A stretch of DNA of 64,000 nt from Aquaspirillum sp. LM1 (GCF_002002905.1 NZ_CP019509.1:1798001-1862000), one strand, 5' to 3'; shown: positions 1-9,802, counted from the first letter of the stretch. Notes: generated by a model not told the origin, from the sequence alone. A program made the numbers and translations.

Positions 1-167
1 GGCTGGCTCACGGCTTCCAGCGTGCCACGCCCGCCGGGGGTGACCCGCCAGCGCCAGGCGGTGGCGTTCCAGTCGATGGCAGCCGGGGCAGGCGGCAGCC
101 AGGCTTCCAGGCGCGCCAGCACGGCTTCGGCGCGAATCAGCAGGGTGCTCAGCTCAGAGGTGGACAT
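1..167 (-). CDS. DUF815-type P-loop ATPase, N-terminal fragment (runs off window start)
   Basis: Only the first 55 or so codons lie in the window. The peptide starts MSTSELSTLLIRAEAVLARL and contains the proline/alanine-rich stretch followed by a DW and a WRW cluster that open DUF815 family ATP-binding proteins. The ATPase core lies outside the window, so the family call rests on the N-terminus and on context: it is the third gene of a minus-strand row hda, HAD phosphatase, DUF815, a grouping I associate with betaproteobacteria. The ATG at 167 is preceded by an AGGAAA ribosome binding site. Role unknown; DUF815 proteins are soluble AAA-like ATPases. Confidence 0.55.
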   Translation of the reverse strand, partial: MSTSELSTLLIRAEAVLARLEAWLPPAPAAIDWNATAWRWRVTPGGRGTLEAVSQ

Positions 168-266
168 GGCAGATTTCCTGTAATAGGGGGGCTGATGGCG
201 TCAGGGAAAGCGTTATTCAGCAGTCTGGACCCCGCCTGGCGGGGAGGACAGTTGTTCAGCGTTTCC

Positions 267-932
267 TTAGCGCAGCGAGATTACCGGCCAGCCATACGCC
301 TGGGCGTGGCTACGCAGCGCATCGTCCGGGTCTACCGCCACCGGGTCGCTCACTTGCTCCAGCAGCGGGATGTCATTGCGTGAATCGCTGTAAAACCAGC
401 TGCGCGGAAAATCGCCCAGGGTTTGCCCGCGTTCGGCCAGCCAGGCGTTCAGCCGGGTGATCTTGCCGTCCTGAAAGCACGGCGTGCCCAGCGGCTTGCC
501 GGTGTAGCGGCCATCGGCACCTACCTCGGCCTCGGTGGCAATCAGGTGTTCCACCCCCAGTTCGGCGGCAATCGGGCCGGTGATGAAGCGGTTGGTGGCG
601 GTGATGATCACCACGCAGTCGCCGTTGGCCTGATGTTGCTGGACCAGCGCACGGCCCTTGGCGGTGATGATCGGGCGGATATGGCTATCCAGGTATTGCC
701 GATGCCAGGCATCCAGCTGTTCGCGGCTGTGGGCGGCCAGGGGTGCCAGCTGGAAGTCGAGAAAGGCGTAGATATCCAGGGTGCCGGCCTTGTAGTCGGC
801 GTAAAAGCGGTCGTTTTCCCGGTTGTAGTGGTCGGCATCCAGCGCGCCCTGGGCAATCAGGAAACGCGGCCATTCCACGTCGGAATCACCGGCCAGCAGG
901 GTATTGTCGAGGTCAAACAGGGCAAGATTCAT
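267..932 (-). CDS. HAD superfamily (subfamily IB, SerB-like) phosphatase
   Basis: 221-residue soluble hydrolase. HAD motif I is DLDNTLL at residues 7-13 (nucleophile Asp7 and acid/base Asp9), motif II is ITATN near residue 110, and motif IV is SDSRNDIPLL near residue 182, which coordinates magnesium. The alpha-helical cap between motifs I and II (about residues 17-85) is typical of the HAD-IB group, which includes phosphoserine phosphatase and CicA-type proteins. The substrate cannot be read from sequence. It starts 28 bp after the hda stop on the same strand and is followed by the DUF815 gene, so the three are probably co-transcribed. Confidence 0.85.
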   Translation of the reverse strand: MNLALFDLDNTLLAGDSDVEWPRFLIAQGALDADHYNRENDRFYADYKAGTLDIYAFLDFQLAPLAAHSREQLDAWHRQYLDSHIRPIITAKGRALVQQHQANGDCVVIITATNRFITGPIAAELGVEHLIATEAEVGADGRYTGKPLGTPCFQDGKITRLNAWLAERGQTLGDFPRSWFYSDSRNDIPLLEQVSDPVAVDPDDALRSHAQAYGWPVISLR

Positions 933-960
933 GGCAGAGCTTCAAGAGGGAAGGGGCGGC

Positions 961-1638
961 TCAGTCCTGCAGCAGCCGGGATTGCAGAATATTTTTCACC
1001 AGCGGCACGGTCACGGGCCGTTGCAGCGCCAGCGAGTAGCGATCCAGTGTGTCGAGCATGCTGGTCAGGCTGGACAGGTCACGCCGCCAGTGGGTGAGCA
1101 GATAGCGGAACACTTCGTCCGGCACGTTCAGTTGGCGGGCACCGGCATGGCGGCGCAGCGCGGTGAGCTTGTCGCTGTCGGACAGCGGCTTGACTTCCAG
1201 CACCAGGCCGGAGGCCAGCCGGGTGGCCAGGTCGGGGCGCAGCGCCAGCTGGGCCGGCGGCAGGCGGCCTGCCGTGAGCAGGCGGCCACCGGATTCTTTC
1301 AGGGCGTTGAACACCGAAAACAGGGTGATCTGGTCGTCCGGGTCAAGGTCGTCCACGTGGTCAACCGCCACTGCGCTGGCCTCGCGGACAAAATCCGGCA
1401 GGCGTTCGCTGCGCGCATCCAGATAAATGGCGGCCCGGCCTAGCGCGTGGGCGTGCTCCACCCAGGCGTTGAGCAGGTGGGACTTGCCGCTGCCGCCCTC
1501 GCCCCACAAGTGAACAAAACGTTCGGCTGGCGGGGCCGCTGCGGTGAGCGCGGCAATGACTTCCCGGTTGCGCTCGGCAATGAAGGTGTCAAAGGCCGGC
1601 GCGGGAGGCGGGCTGAGGTCGAGGATCAGTTGGTTCAA
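961..1638 (-). CDS. hda: DnaA regulatory inactivator Hda
   Basis: 225 residues. Hda is a DnaA-related AAA+ protein that binds the DNA-loaded beta clamp and stimulates hydrolysis of DnaA-bound ATP, limiting re-initiation of replication. The extreme N-terminus has a clamp-binding QLILDL motif (the E. coli counterpart is QLSLPL), followed by a Walker A-type GEGGSGKSH near residue 45 and an AAA+ core to the C-terminus, matching the family length of about 220-235. I chose the TTG start at 1638 because it puts the clamp motif at residues 3-8; an in-frame ATG at 1665 would add nine residues (MICHRRRTP), and the open frame extends further without family similarity. Confidence 0.88.
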   Translation of the reverse strand: MNQLILDLSPPPAPAFDTFIAERNREVIAALTAAAPPAERFVHLWGEGGSGKSHLLNAWVEHAHALGRAAIYLDARSERLPDFVREASAVAVDHVDDLDPDDQITLFSVFNALKESGGRLLTAGRLPPAQLALRPDLATRLASGLVLEVKPLSDSDKLTALRRHAGARQLNVPDEVFRYLLTHWRRDLSSLTSMLDTLDRYSLALQRPVTVPLVKNILQSRLLQD

Positions 1639-1737
1639 CGGTGTGCGTCGCCGGTGGCAAATCATGAAAAAAACATCAGGAGGCGATTTTACCGTATTTG
1701 CGGCAAAAGCTTGTGGCTTCTCGCACGCATGGGCTGA

Positions 1738-1781
1738 CAAAAGCCCGCCCCCCGCTACCGGGCAGGGCAGCGGGGGGCGGG
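1738..1781 (-). terminator. Rho-independent terminator of the giant RTX gene
   Basis: A perfect 13-bp inverted repeat (arms 1744-1756 and 1769-1781, CCCGCCCCCCGCT and its complement) with a 12-nt loop lies 36 bp past the stop codon of the giant gene. Read on the minus strand it is followed by CTTTTG, giving a short U-tract. It separates the giant gene from hda. Confidence 0.8.
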
Positions 1782-1816
1782 GTGGGGTGGCTTGGGCGGT
1801 GGCCCCTGCCGATGGA

Positions 1817-4800
1817 TTACATCTTGACGAAAGCCAGATCGCTGAAGGTGAATGCCGGCGTTCCGCTGAGCTTGATGGCCAGGTCATCGCTGGTAAAGCT
1901 GCTGGCACTGGTTTGATCCAGCACCAGATAGGTATCACCGGCAAAGGCAAACGCAGTGACCTTGGGCGCGCTGGCCGAGCCGGCCACTGCCGCCTGGTTA
2001 AGCAGCGAAGCCAGGGTGGCACCGCCCGATGGCGTCAGGGTGGTCAGGGTAGTGGGCAGGGTGGCGCTGAGGCTCAGGGTAAACTTGACCTTGTCCTGAC
2101 CATGAACAAAATCGCTGAGGGTCAGGGTATTGCCGCCGCTGCTGTGGTCGCCCACATAGCCCTGGGTCATCCAGAACACATCGCTGCCGTTGCCGCCGGT
2201 CAGGGTGATCTGGCCGGTGTGGACATTGGGCGTACCCAGCGAGCTGGCGTGGGTGACCGGAGCCAGGGTGTCGTTACCGTTACCGCCATCCAGCAAGTCG
2301 TTGCCGCCCTGACCGACCAGGGTGTCAGCACCATCCCGGCCCAGCAGCACATTATTGCCAGCGTTGCCCAGCAGGTAATTGACCAGCTCGTTGCCAAAAC
2401 CGTCGATATTGGCCGTGCCGGTCATCAGCAAGCGCTCGACATTGCCGGTGGTCACCGGCACATCGACGCTATCGGGAATGAACATTTCGCCGGCTTGCAA
2501 AGAGAAGCTGACGCTGGTTTGCACGGTGTCGTAGCCATCATTCACATTTTCAATCACGCGGTTGTGGATATTGTTGATGACATAGGTGTCGTTGCCCGCT
2601 CCCCCCATCAGGTCGGATTTTACATCGCCTTGTGTGGCGTTGAGCGTATCGTCACCCGCATCGCCATAGACATACGACCCCCGGTCGCCATTGGCCAGCG
2701 TACCACTCACATATAAGGTGTCGCTGCCCAAGCCACCATGGACATGCTGCTCCCCGCCTTTGTCTCCCAGGGTATAGATGGTGTCATTGCCTTCGCCACC
2801 ATCAATCAGCACATCCTGGCCAGCAGAACCATAAATGACATTGTTGGCGGCATTGCCAATGGCGGTTTGCCCATCCGCTGTCATCCGCAAGGTTTCCACA
2901 TTGTCTGCCAGGGTGTGGCTCACGGAGGCATAGACCGTATCCACGCCTTCATTGGCTTGCTCGGTCACCACATCAGCAGTGTGATCCACATAATAGGTAT
3001 CGTTGCCCAAACCGCCAATCAGGGTATCTGCCCCCTGCTTGCCATCCAGGCGATCGTTGCCCGCCAGACCCATCAGGGTATTGTCCAGTGCATTACCGTT
3101 GAGCATATTGCCCAGCTCATTGCCCTGCCCCACCACGGCCAGAGTGCCCAGCAAGTTCAGCCCTTCCTGATTGGCACCCAGCGTGTAATCGAGGTAGGCA
3201 TAAATGGTGTCATTCCCTTCGTTGGCCAGCTCGATCACGCTGTCACCGGCCTGATCCACATAGTAGTAGTCATTGCCGGTGCCGCCCAGCATGGTGTCCG
3301 CACCCTGTTTGCCGTCAATCCGGTCATCACCAGCCAGGCCAGTCAAGGTATTGGCCAGCGCGTTCCCGGTCAATCCATTGGCCAGCTCATTGCCCTGGCC
3401 CTGGGTGGCCTGGCCCATCAACACCAGATGTTCCAGATCATTGCCCAAGGTGTAATTGATCGAGGCGTACACCGTGTCGGCAATGCTGTCATTCGCCTGT
3501 TCAATAATCTGGTCATCAACAGAATCCACATAGTAGGCGTCATTGCCTGCGCCACCACTCAGGGTATCGCTGCCTGCGCCACCATCCAGCGAATCGCTGC
3601 CGTCCTCTCCCAGCAATTGATCATTGCCCAGCCCGCCCAGCAGACGGTCATTGCCTTGTCCGCCACGAATCACGTTGTCTGCGGCGTTACCGGTGATCTG
3701 GTTGTTCAATGCATTGCCCTGGATAGTCAGCGCCGCCGTGCCGGTAGCGGTGTAGTTGACGGTGGTGGCATCCATCACATAGCTGGTATTGGTGCCAAGA
3801 TTACTCACCACACGGTTCAATACGGTTTGCGCATCGTTGCCGCTGCCATCCTGAACGGCTTGTGCATCGTTGCCGCTGCTCGGGTCGGTGTAGCTGACCG
3901 TCACCGCTTGCCCGGCCAGCACCGGATCGGCCAGCGTCAGGGTCACTGTGCGTGCCGTGGCGTTGACCACTGGCGTGCCAGTCAGGCTGACGGTCACGCC
4001 TGCCACCTTGACATTGAATGCCGACAGCGCCGGTGGATGGGCAGCATCCAGCGGGCTGGTGTCGCTATAGGTCAGCACCAGGGTGCTGTCCGTCAGGCTG
4101 GCGCTTTGCAGCACCGGTGGGGTGACGTCAGCGGGTGTTGTCAGGTTATTGACCGGGGTGGCCGCCAGTGAGGTGGCATCGTTACCATAGCGGTCCTGAA
4201 TGGCGGCGCTATCGTTGCCGCTGCTCGGGTCGGTATAGCTGACGGTCACCGCCTGGCCATTTTGTACCGGGCTGGCCAGGGTCAGGGTCACGGTTCTGGC
4301 CAGGGAATTAACACTGGCGGCACTCACACTGGCGGCATTGCCGTTCACCATCACGGCAAACGCGCCAAGCGGCAGCGCAACACTGTCCAGCGGGCTGGCA
4401 TCACTGTAGCTGAGCACCAGCTGATTGCCATTCACGCTGGCCTGGGTGAATACCGGCGGCGCGCTTTCTGCTGGCAACAGCTGATTCTGCTGGCTGAGCT
4501 TGGTGAACATCAGGTCGCCAATGCCCAGCGGCATGGAATAATTGAGCTTGATGGCCAGATCGTTGCTGGAGAATGTGCTGGCATCGCTCTGGTCAAGCAC
4601 CAGATACGCGCAGCCCACGTTTTCATTCAGGATGATGGTCACTTGGGGTGCCGCCGCAGAGCCCCGGCTGGCAGCTTGATCCACGGCGCTGGCCAGCGTC
4701 ATGCCGGCGGTCAGGGTAAGGGTGTTCACCGTGGTGGGCACTAGGGCAGCTTCACTCAGGGTCAGGCTGATTTTGTCCACGCCGCGTTCAAAGTCGGAAA

Positions 4801-7800
4801 TGTACACGCCCTGGATGCCGACTGGCTGGCTTGGCGAGTAGTAATTGCCGCTAAATTCATTCGGGTTCCAGCCATCCTTATGGTCACCCACAAACCCTTC
4901 GGCCATCACAAAAATATCTGCGCCATTGCCGCCGCTCAGTTGCATGTTGCCGGTCAGCACGCGGGTATTTTCGGTCATGTGGCTATGCGCCACCGGCGCA
5001 ATCACATCGTCGCCATCGCCCCCTTCCAGCGTGTCATCTCCACCTTGGCTAATCAGCGTGTCGTTGCCAGCCAGGCCTTTTAACAAACCGCTGGCCTGAT
5101 TGCCCAGAAGATAATTGTCACTGGCGTTGCCAACTACATTAAAACTCTCGCTATTTTTAGCGATCAGATTCTCAATATTGGCCGACAAGGTAATCAGCGA
5201 CACAACCAGATTGGCTCCTGGCATCACGTATACGCTATCGTTGCCTTCATCCGGCTGCTCAACCAAAAGGGTAGCCAGGTAAGCAATTTCATACCGGTCG
5301 TCACCGCTTCCCCCAACCAGCCTATGGCTGCCACCCAGCCCGCTATTGAGCACATCATTACCGGCCTCGCCATATAGCCTGTCACCGTTATTGCCGCCAC
5401 CAAGCAATGTATCGTTGCCGGCACCGCCCATCAGATTATTGGGTTTGCTGTCCCCCGTCATCAGGTTGTCGAGCGCATTGCCCATCACGTTGTACTGCGT
5501 GGCAGTCACGGTATAGCTGGTTTCGCCTGCCGCCATCTGGTAGGTTGGCACCGTCAGATTGCTGACAGAAAAATCCACTACGCTCGCGGCGTCATTGCCG
5601 GCCACATCCTGAATGGCCAGAAGATCATTACCGCTGGTCGGGTCGGTATAGCTGAAGGTCACTACCTGACCCGCCAGGACGGCATTGGCCAAGGTGATTA
5701 AAATAGTGTTATTGCTGGGATTGGCCGTCATACCATACGTCTGGGCAACAACGCCATCCACCTTAATGACATAGAGGCCACCCATTGAGGATTTCAGCGG
5801 GCTACTGTCGGTATAGCTCAACAGCACCTGGTCGCCATTTACCGTAGCGGATGTCAGCACGGGAGGCGTGACGTCGCCAAGCGGCGTGAGATTGCTTACC
5901 GCAATGTTATTCAGCGATGCGGCATCGTTTCCTGATGCATCCTGAATGGCCTGGCTGTCATTGCCGCTGGTTGGGTCGGTGTAGCTGAGGGTAACTGCCT
6001 GGCCATTCTGAGCTGGAGTGGCAAGGGTCAGCGTGATGGTTTTAGCCGTGGTGTTCACCACGGGTGCCCCACTCAGAGTGGCCACACTACCCGCCAGCTT
6101 CACCGAGAAGGCGCTCAGCAGCGGGCCCTGGCTGCTTAATACGTTGGTGTCGGTATAGCTGAGCACAACTTCATGGCCGGAAACAGTGGCGGATGTCAGC
6201 ACAGGCGGGGTGGTGTCCACTGGCGTGATATTGCTTACGGCAACGTTATTCAGTGATGCTGCGTCATTTCCATACACATCCTGAATGGCCTGGCTGTCGT
6301 TGCCGCTGGTCGGGTCGGTGTAGCTGACGGTAACCACCTGACCATTCAACACCGGGTTGATCAGCGTCAGGGTGACGGTTTTTGCTGCTGTATCGACTTC
6401 TGGCACACCACCGCTCAGCAACACTGCGTTACCGGCCACGTTGACCGAAAATGCACTCAGCAACGGAATCTGGCTGTGCAATGCGCTGGCGTCGGCATAG
6501 CTAAGCACGAGCTTTTTACCATTGATGGTGGCGGATGTCAGTACAGGTGGCGTGATGTCTATCGGCGTGAGATTGTTTACCGTGACTTGAGCCAGCGATG
6601 CGGCATCATTTCCATACACATCCTGAATGGCCTTGCTGTCATTGCCACTGGTGGGATCGGTGTAGGAGACCGTCACCGCCTGACCATTCAGCACCGAGTT
6701 GACCAGCGTCAGGGTGATGGTTTTTCCCCCTGAGTTGACAACTGGCGTGCCGGTCAGCGCGACCACGCTATTATCCACTTTCACCGAGAAGGCGCTCAGC
6801 AATGGGCTGTTATTGACATCTAATCCGCTGGCATCGGCGTAGCTGAGCACGAGCTTGCTACCATTGATTGATGCCGAACGGAATACAGGGGCAGTAATAT
6901 CGGGCGTATAGTTGCTTAACATGGCCATACCATCCATAGCATCTGCGCCGCCAATATCCTGTAATGCATCCATAGCATCCAGAATAAACTGACCGTCATC
7001 TGGCATGGGGTCGTTATATTTGACCAGCACCTGTTGGCCCGCCAGGACAGGGTTGGCCAGAGTCAATGTCAGTGTTCTGGCATTGCCATCAACCACGGCA
7101 ACTCCGCTCAGTGCAACGGCTACGTTGTCAGCGAGAACTTCAAAACTGTCCAGGCTTGGCGGGTGGCTGGCATCCAGTGGCAAATCTGACGAAAACTGCA
7201 CTTTGATGTTATTGCCATTTACGGAGCCACTTTCCATAAAAATGCGCCCACTCCAAGTCAGATCGTAATTCTGACTTGCCACCTCGGTATTGCTGCTGGC
7301 GGTATGCAAACGAACCTTCAGCACATTCGGGCCCTGATACAGAGATTGACCCAGCAACGATTGATCTAGCGACCAGTAGGTTTGGCCGGTGCTGTGATTG
7401 GCTGTTTCCCAGCTCATGCCGTTATTCACAGACACTTGCACTGTCTGGCCATCAACGGTAGGTGTTTGCAGGTGTCCACTAAGGGTTTGCACTGGCTGGA
7501 AAGTGATCAAATCGCTATCACTCACCCCAGTGTCAGCAGAAAACCGGACGGCGGCCATCGGTGCCGTGGTCAATGTAAATGAAGCTGCATCATTGCCAGC
7601 CAGATCCTGCACAGCCTGGACGTCATTATTGGTACTGGCGTCGGTATAGCTCAGAGAAACGGTTTGTCCCAATGCCACCGGGGTGCCAAGAGTCAGGGTG
7701 ACCGTATGATGCACGGCATCAACCACGGGGGCACCGGTCAGGGCAACTGGGCTATTGTTGATCTTGGCGGCAAACTGGCTCAGCGCCGGTGGATGAACGG

Positions 7801-9400
7801 CATCCAGTTGGGTGATTTCGGTGTAATGGACAATCAGGGAAGTACCAGCAACTTCCAGCCGGGAAACCACCGGCGCAATGCTGTCAACACTGCCTGTGGT
7901 ATTCAGCAGCACGGACACACTGTTGCCGCTGTAGCTACCCACCACCAGATCCTGCTTGCCATCTTGATTAAGATCGCCGGCCCGAATATGTTTTGGCAGT
8001 GTATCCAGCTGAATATCCTGCTTGGCGGCAAAGCTGCCATCGCCATTGCCCAACAAAACTGAGACGGAGCTCGTATTGGCTGTGGCCAAGTCCACCGCGC
8101 CATCGCCATTGAGGTCAACCGCCACAATATCTGTAGGTGCCGTCCCCGTGGCGTAATGGCTAGCGGGGCCAAGCAGGCCATTACCCTGGTTCAGCTTGAC
8201 AGAGACGCTACCAGCAAAGATGTCAACAGCGACTACATCCTGATAACCATCGCCATTCACATCCGCACTGGTCAGATTAAAAAGCTGGTTCTGATAGTCG
8301 CCTTCTTGGTAGCTCACACTGTTGGCAAATGTGCCATCGCCATTATTCATCAATACGGAGATAGTATTATTATAGCTAAGCGCAATGACATCCTGCTTGC
8401 CGTCATTGTTCAGATCCGTGGCATGCAATTGGTTAGCGTCACCCTCACTCGCCAAGGCATAGTTGACCGGAGCCGCCAGTGTGCCATCGCTCTGGCCAAG
8501 CAAGACACTGAGCGTCTGCTGCCCTTGTATTGTGCGGCTAACCAGCAGATCAAACCGTCCATCATTATTTACCTGTGCGGCAATGGCATCATAGACAGTT
8601 TCATTTTGCAGATAATATTGCTGATTGGTAAAGCCATTTTGGGCAGAACCCCGATTAACGACCACCGCATTATAGATACGGGAAACCAAATCAAGATGGC
8701 CATCACCATTTAAGTCTGCCAGTTCGCAGCCCCACTCCCCATTCGGCTGTCCAGTGCCACTGGCATCATTGGCAAAAGAACCATCTCCATCATTAATTAG
8801 CGTGCTCGCGTCATTGAAGATTCCGGTAGTCTGAATGTCCAGTGTGCCATCACCATTCAGATCCCCCAAGGCCAGCCCTCCCATCTCTTGGCTGGCCTGA
8901 TAAGTGACACTGCTGGCAAACTGCGCCGGCGCGGGCAGCGTATGGGCAAATTCAAGCTGGGCGCGCGCTGAAAATGGCGCGTTGACTGCCGGAGACAGCT
9001 GCCAGAACCCTGCACCAACCTCCACTGCACTGGCCGCCACCTGCGCCCCCGTGGCGCGAGTCAATGCCTCGACAAAGGCATATCCTGGTTCGCCGGCTCC
9101 GGTATGGCACGACCAGAAAGCCACGTCCAGATCCCGCTCGGCAGCACCATCAAAACGCTGGCAAAAGTCAGCGGCTGTCAGGGCTTGCCCGGCAATCATC
9201 ACACCGCCGGGCATCCCATGCGACAGCCAATGCAGTTGGGTCAGGCCAGCGCTGGCCAGTGCCTGCCAGAATTCACCCAGCGCCTCGCTGGCACTGTGAA
9301 CCAGACGCAAATGCACCGACGCCGGCAAGTCAGCCAGCAGTACCGGCAAATCCTGCAAGGTGGCATCGGCGATCAATATGCACGTATAGGACTTATCCAT
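1817..9400 (-). CDS. Giant secreted repeat protein: DUF4347, FG-GAP, Ig-like SwmB repeats and RTX calcium-binding blocks
   Basis: 2527 residues, starting at ATG 9400. Order of modules (approximate residues): DUF4347 1-160, with SHG near 60 and WSCHTG near 97; seven FG-GAP/VCBS-type repeats 165-505, each with a D-N-G-D-G calcium loop; eight Ig-like repeats of about 115 residues (near 507, 720, 833, 948, 1063, 1177, 1650, 1763), most opening with a TPPVL-type strand and carrying YTDPTSGND; RTX GGxGNDxL nonapeptides near 1300-1450 and 1880-2400; and a C-terminal module ending DLAIKLSG...DLAFVKM. A near copy of that module sits internally near 1480-1640. There is no Sec signal, which fits type I export with a C-terminal signal, as for RTX adhesins. 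Probable cell-surface or released adhesin. No type I secretion genes lie nearby. The first start and the terminator at 1744-1781 define a monocistronic unit. Confidence 0.9.
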   Translation of the reverse strand: MDKSYTCILIADATLQDLPVLLADLPASVHLRLVHSASEALGEFWQALASAGLTQLHWLSHGMPGGVMIAGQALTAADFCQRFDGAAERDLDVAFWSCHTGAGEPGYAFVEALTRATGAQVAASAVEVGAGFWQLSPAVNAPFSARAQLEFAHTLPAPAQFASSVTYQASQEMGGLALGDLNGDGTLDIQTTGIFNDASTLINDGDGSFANDASGTGQPNGEWGCELADLNGDGHLDLVSRIYNAVVVNRGSAQNGFTNQQYYLQNETVYDAIAAQVNNDGRFDLLVSRTIQGQQTLSVLLGQSDGTLAAPVNYALASEGDANQLHATDLNNDGKQDVIALSYNNTISVLMNNGDGTFANSVSYQEGDYQNQLFNLTSADVNGDGYQDVVAVDIFAGSVSVKLNQGNGLLGPASHYATGTAPTDIVAVDLNGDGAVDLATANTSSVSVLLGNGDGSFAAKQDIQLDTLPKHIRAGDLNQDGKQDLVVGSYSGNSVSVLLNTTGSVDSIAPVVSRLEVAGTSLIVHYTEITQLDAVHPPALSQFAAKINNSPVALTGAPVVDAVHHTVTLTLGTPVALGQTVSLSYTDASTNNDVQAVQDLAGNDAASFTLTTAPMAAVRFSADTGVSDSDLITFQPVQTLSGHLQTPTVDGQTVQVSVNNGMSWETANHSTGQTYWSLDQSLLGQSLYQGPNVLKVRLHTASSNTEVASQNYDLTWSGRIFMESGSVNGNNIKVQFSSDLPLDASHPPSLDSFEVLADNVAVALSGVAVVDGNARTLTLTLANPVLAGQQVLVKYNDPMPDDGQFILDAMDALQDIGGADAMDGMAMLSNYTPDITAPVFRSASINGSKLVLSYADASGLDVNNSPLLSAFSVKVDNSVVALTGTPVVNSGGKTITLTLVNSVLNGQAVTVSYTDPTSGNDSKAIQDVYGNDAASLAQVTVNNLTPIDITPPVLTSATINGKKLVLSYADASALHSQIPLLSAFSVNVAGNAVLLSGGVPEVDTAAKTVTLTLINPVLNGQVVTVSYTDPTSGNDSQAIQDVYGNDAASLNNVAVSNITPVDTTPPVLTSATVSGHEVVLSYTDTNVLSSQGPLLSAFSVKLAGSVATLSGAPVVNTTAKTITLTLATPAQNGQAVTLSYTDPTSGNDSQAIQDASGNDAASLNNIAVSNLTPLGDVTPPVLTSATVNGDQVLLSYTDSSPLKSSMGGLYVIKVDGVVAQTYGMTANPSNNTILITLANAVLAGQVVTFSYTDPTSGNDLLAIQDVAGNDAASVVDFSVSNLTVPTYQMAAGETSYTVTATQYNVMGNALDNLMTGDSKPNNLMGGAGNDTLLGGGNNGDRLYGEAGNDVLNSGLGGSHRLVGGSGDDRYEIAYLATLLVEQPDEGNDSVYVMPGANLVVSLITLSANIENLIAKNSESFNVVGNASDNYLLGNQASGLLKGLAGNDTLISQGGDDTLEGGDGDDVIAPVAHSHMTENTRVLTGNMQLSGGNGADIFVMAEGFVGDHKDGWNPNEFSGNYYSPSQPVGIQGVYISDFERGVDKISLTLSEAALVPTTVNTLTLTAGMTLASAVDQAASRGSAAAPQVTIILNENVGCAYLVLDQSDASTFSSNDLAIKLNYSMPLGIGDLMFTKLSQQNQLLPAESAPPVFTQASVNGNQLVLSYSDASPLDSVALPLGAFAVMVNGNAASVSAASVNSLARTVTLTLASPVQNGQAVTVSYTDPSSGNDSAAIQDRYGNDATSLAATPVNNLTTPADVTPPVLQSASLTDSTLVLTYSDTSPLDAAHPPALSAFNVKVAGVTVSLTGTPVVNATARTVTLTLADPVLAGQAVTVSYTDPSSGNDAQAVQDGSGNDAQTVLNRVVSNLGTNTSYVMDATTVNYTATGTAALTIQGNALNNQITGNAADNVIRGGQGNDRLLGGLGNDQLLGEDGSDSLDGGAGSDTLSGGAGNDAYYVDSVDDQIIEQANDSIADTVYASINYTLGNDLEHLVLMGQATQGQGNELANGLTGNALANTLTGLAGDDRIDGKQGADTMLGGTGNDYYYVDQAGDSVIELANEGNDTIYAYLDYTLGANQEGLNLLGTLAVVGQGNELGNMLNGNALDNTLMGLAGNDRLDGKQGADTLIGGLGNDTYYVDHTADVVTEQANEGVDTVYASVSHTLADNVETLRMTADGQTAIGNAANNVIYGSAGQDVLIDGGEGNDTIYTLGDKGGEQHVHGGLGSDTLYVSGTLANGDRGSYVYGDAGDDTLNATQGDVKSDLMGGAGNDTYVINNIHNRVIENVNDGYDTVQTSVSFSLQAGEMFIPDSVDVPVTTGNVERLLMTGTANIDGFGNELVNYLLGNAGNNVLLGRDGADTLVGQGGNDLLDGGNGNDTLAPVTHASSLGTPNVHTGQITLTGGNGSDVFWMTQGYVGDHSSGGNTLTLSDFVHGQDKVKFTLSLSATLPTTLTTLTPSGGATLASLLNQAAVAGSASAPKVTAFAFAGDTYLVLDQTSASSFTSDDLAIKLSGTPAFTFSDLAFVKM

Positions 9401-9689
9401 TTTTTAATGCCCTTGTATTATCGTTGAAAATAAAATAAACATCAACGAATACTTTATCACAAGGTCATCAATGCATCAATCAAACGCAGTGGCCCATCCA
9501 TTAGGGCTGATGACTGACCGAACGGACTGTTACCTGCCAGTGACATAAACCAGGTTTAGCCATTTATGGTGGTAGTTCACCAGGCAAAGATCACAATCTC
9601 GTGTTATCACCTGTCATTGCATTTGCCTGGAAAAATGGATAAGCAAGTTACATTGCACGTCGTGCATTCCTGACTGGCTGGTCGCCCGC
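9401..9689. other. AT-rich promoter region of the giant RTX gene
   Basis: No gene is visible. The segment is markedly more AT-rich than its neighbours and must contain the promoter for the giant gene, but I see no confident -35/-10 pair. A 9-bp inverted repeat (CCAGGCAAA at 9580-9588 and TTTGCCTGG at 9622-9630) is the only clear structure; it could be a regulator site or a hairpin. Confidence 0.4.
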
Positions 9690-9693
9690 CTAG

Positions 9694-9802
9694 GGATACG
9701 CTGAAAAAATCGTCATTCCCGCGAAGGCGGGAATCCAGGGTGTTGATTTTACTGGGTTTTGTTTTTGGCAAAAACGGTTTTTCTGAATAAATCAGCGCGT
9801 CC
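9694..9802. mobile_element. MITE, complete copy A (109 bp) with CTAG target duplication
   Basis: The element has imperfect terminal inverted repeats, GGATACGCTGA at the left and TCAGCGCGTCC at the right (9 of 11 matched), and is flanked on both sides by CTAG (9690-9693 and 9803-9806). A second complete copy lies at 33545-33662, flanked by TTAA, and truncated copies lie at 19353 and 33353. Both target sequences fit YTAR, the 4-bp target duplication of the IS5 subgroup, so it is probably mobilised by an IS5-family transposase in trans. Internally it carries the palindrome ATTCCCGCGAAGGCGGGAAT (9715-9734). It has no coding capacity; the short minus-strand open frame across it is translated only by chance. 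Confidence 0.85.

Noticed and set aside
2700-4700. Regular repeats in the giant gene considered as a CRISPR array
   Set aside because: They code for RTX and Ig-like protein repeats in frame, are much longer than CRISPR repeats and lack unique spacers; no cas genes.
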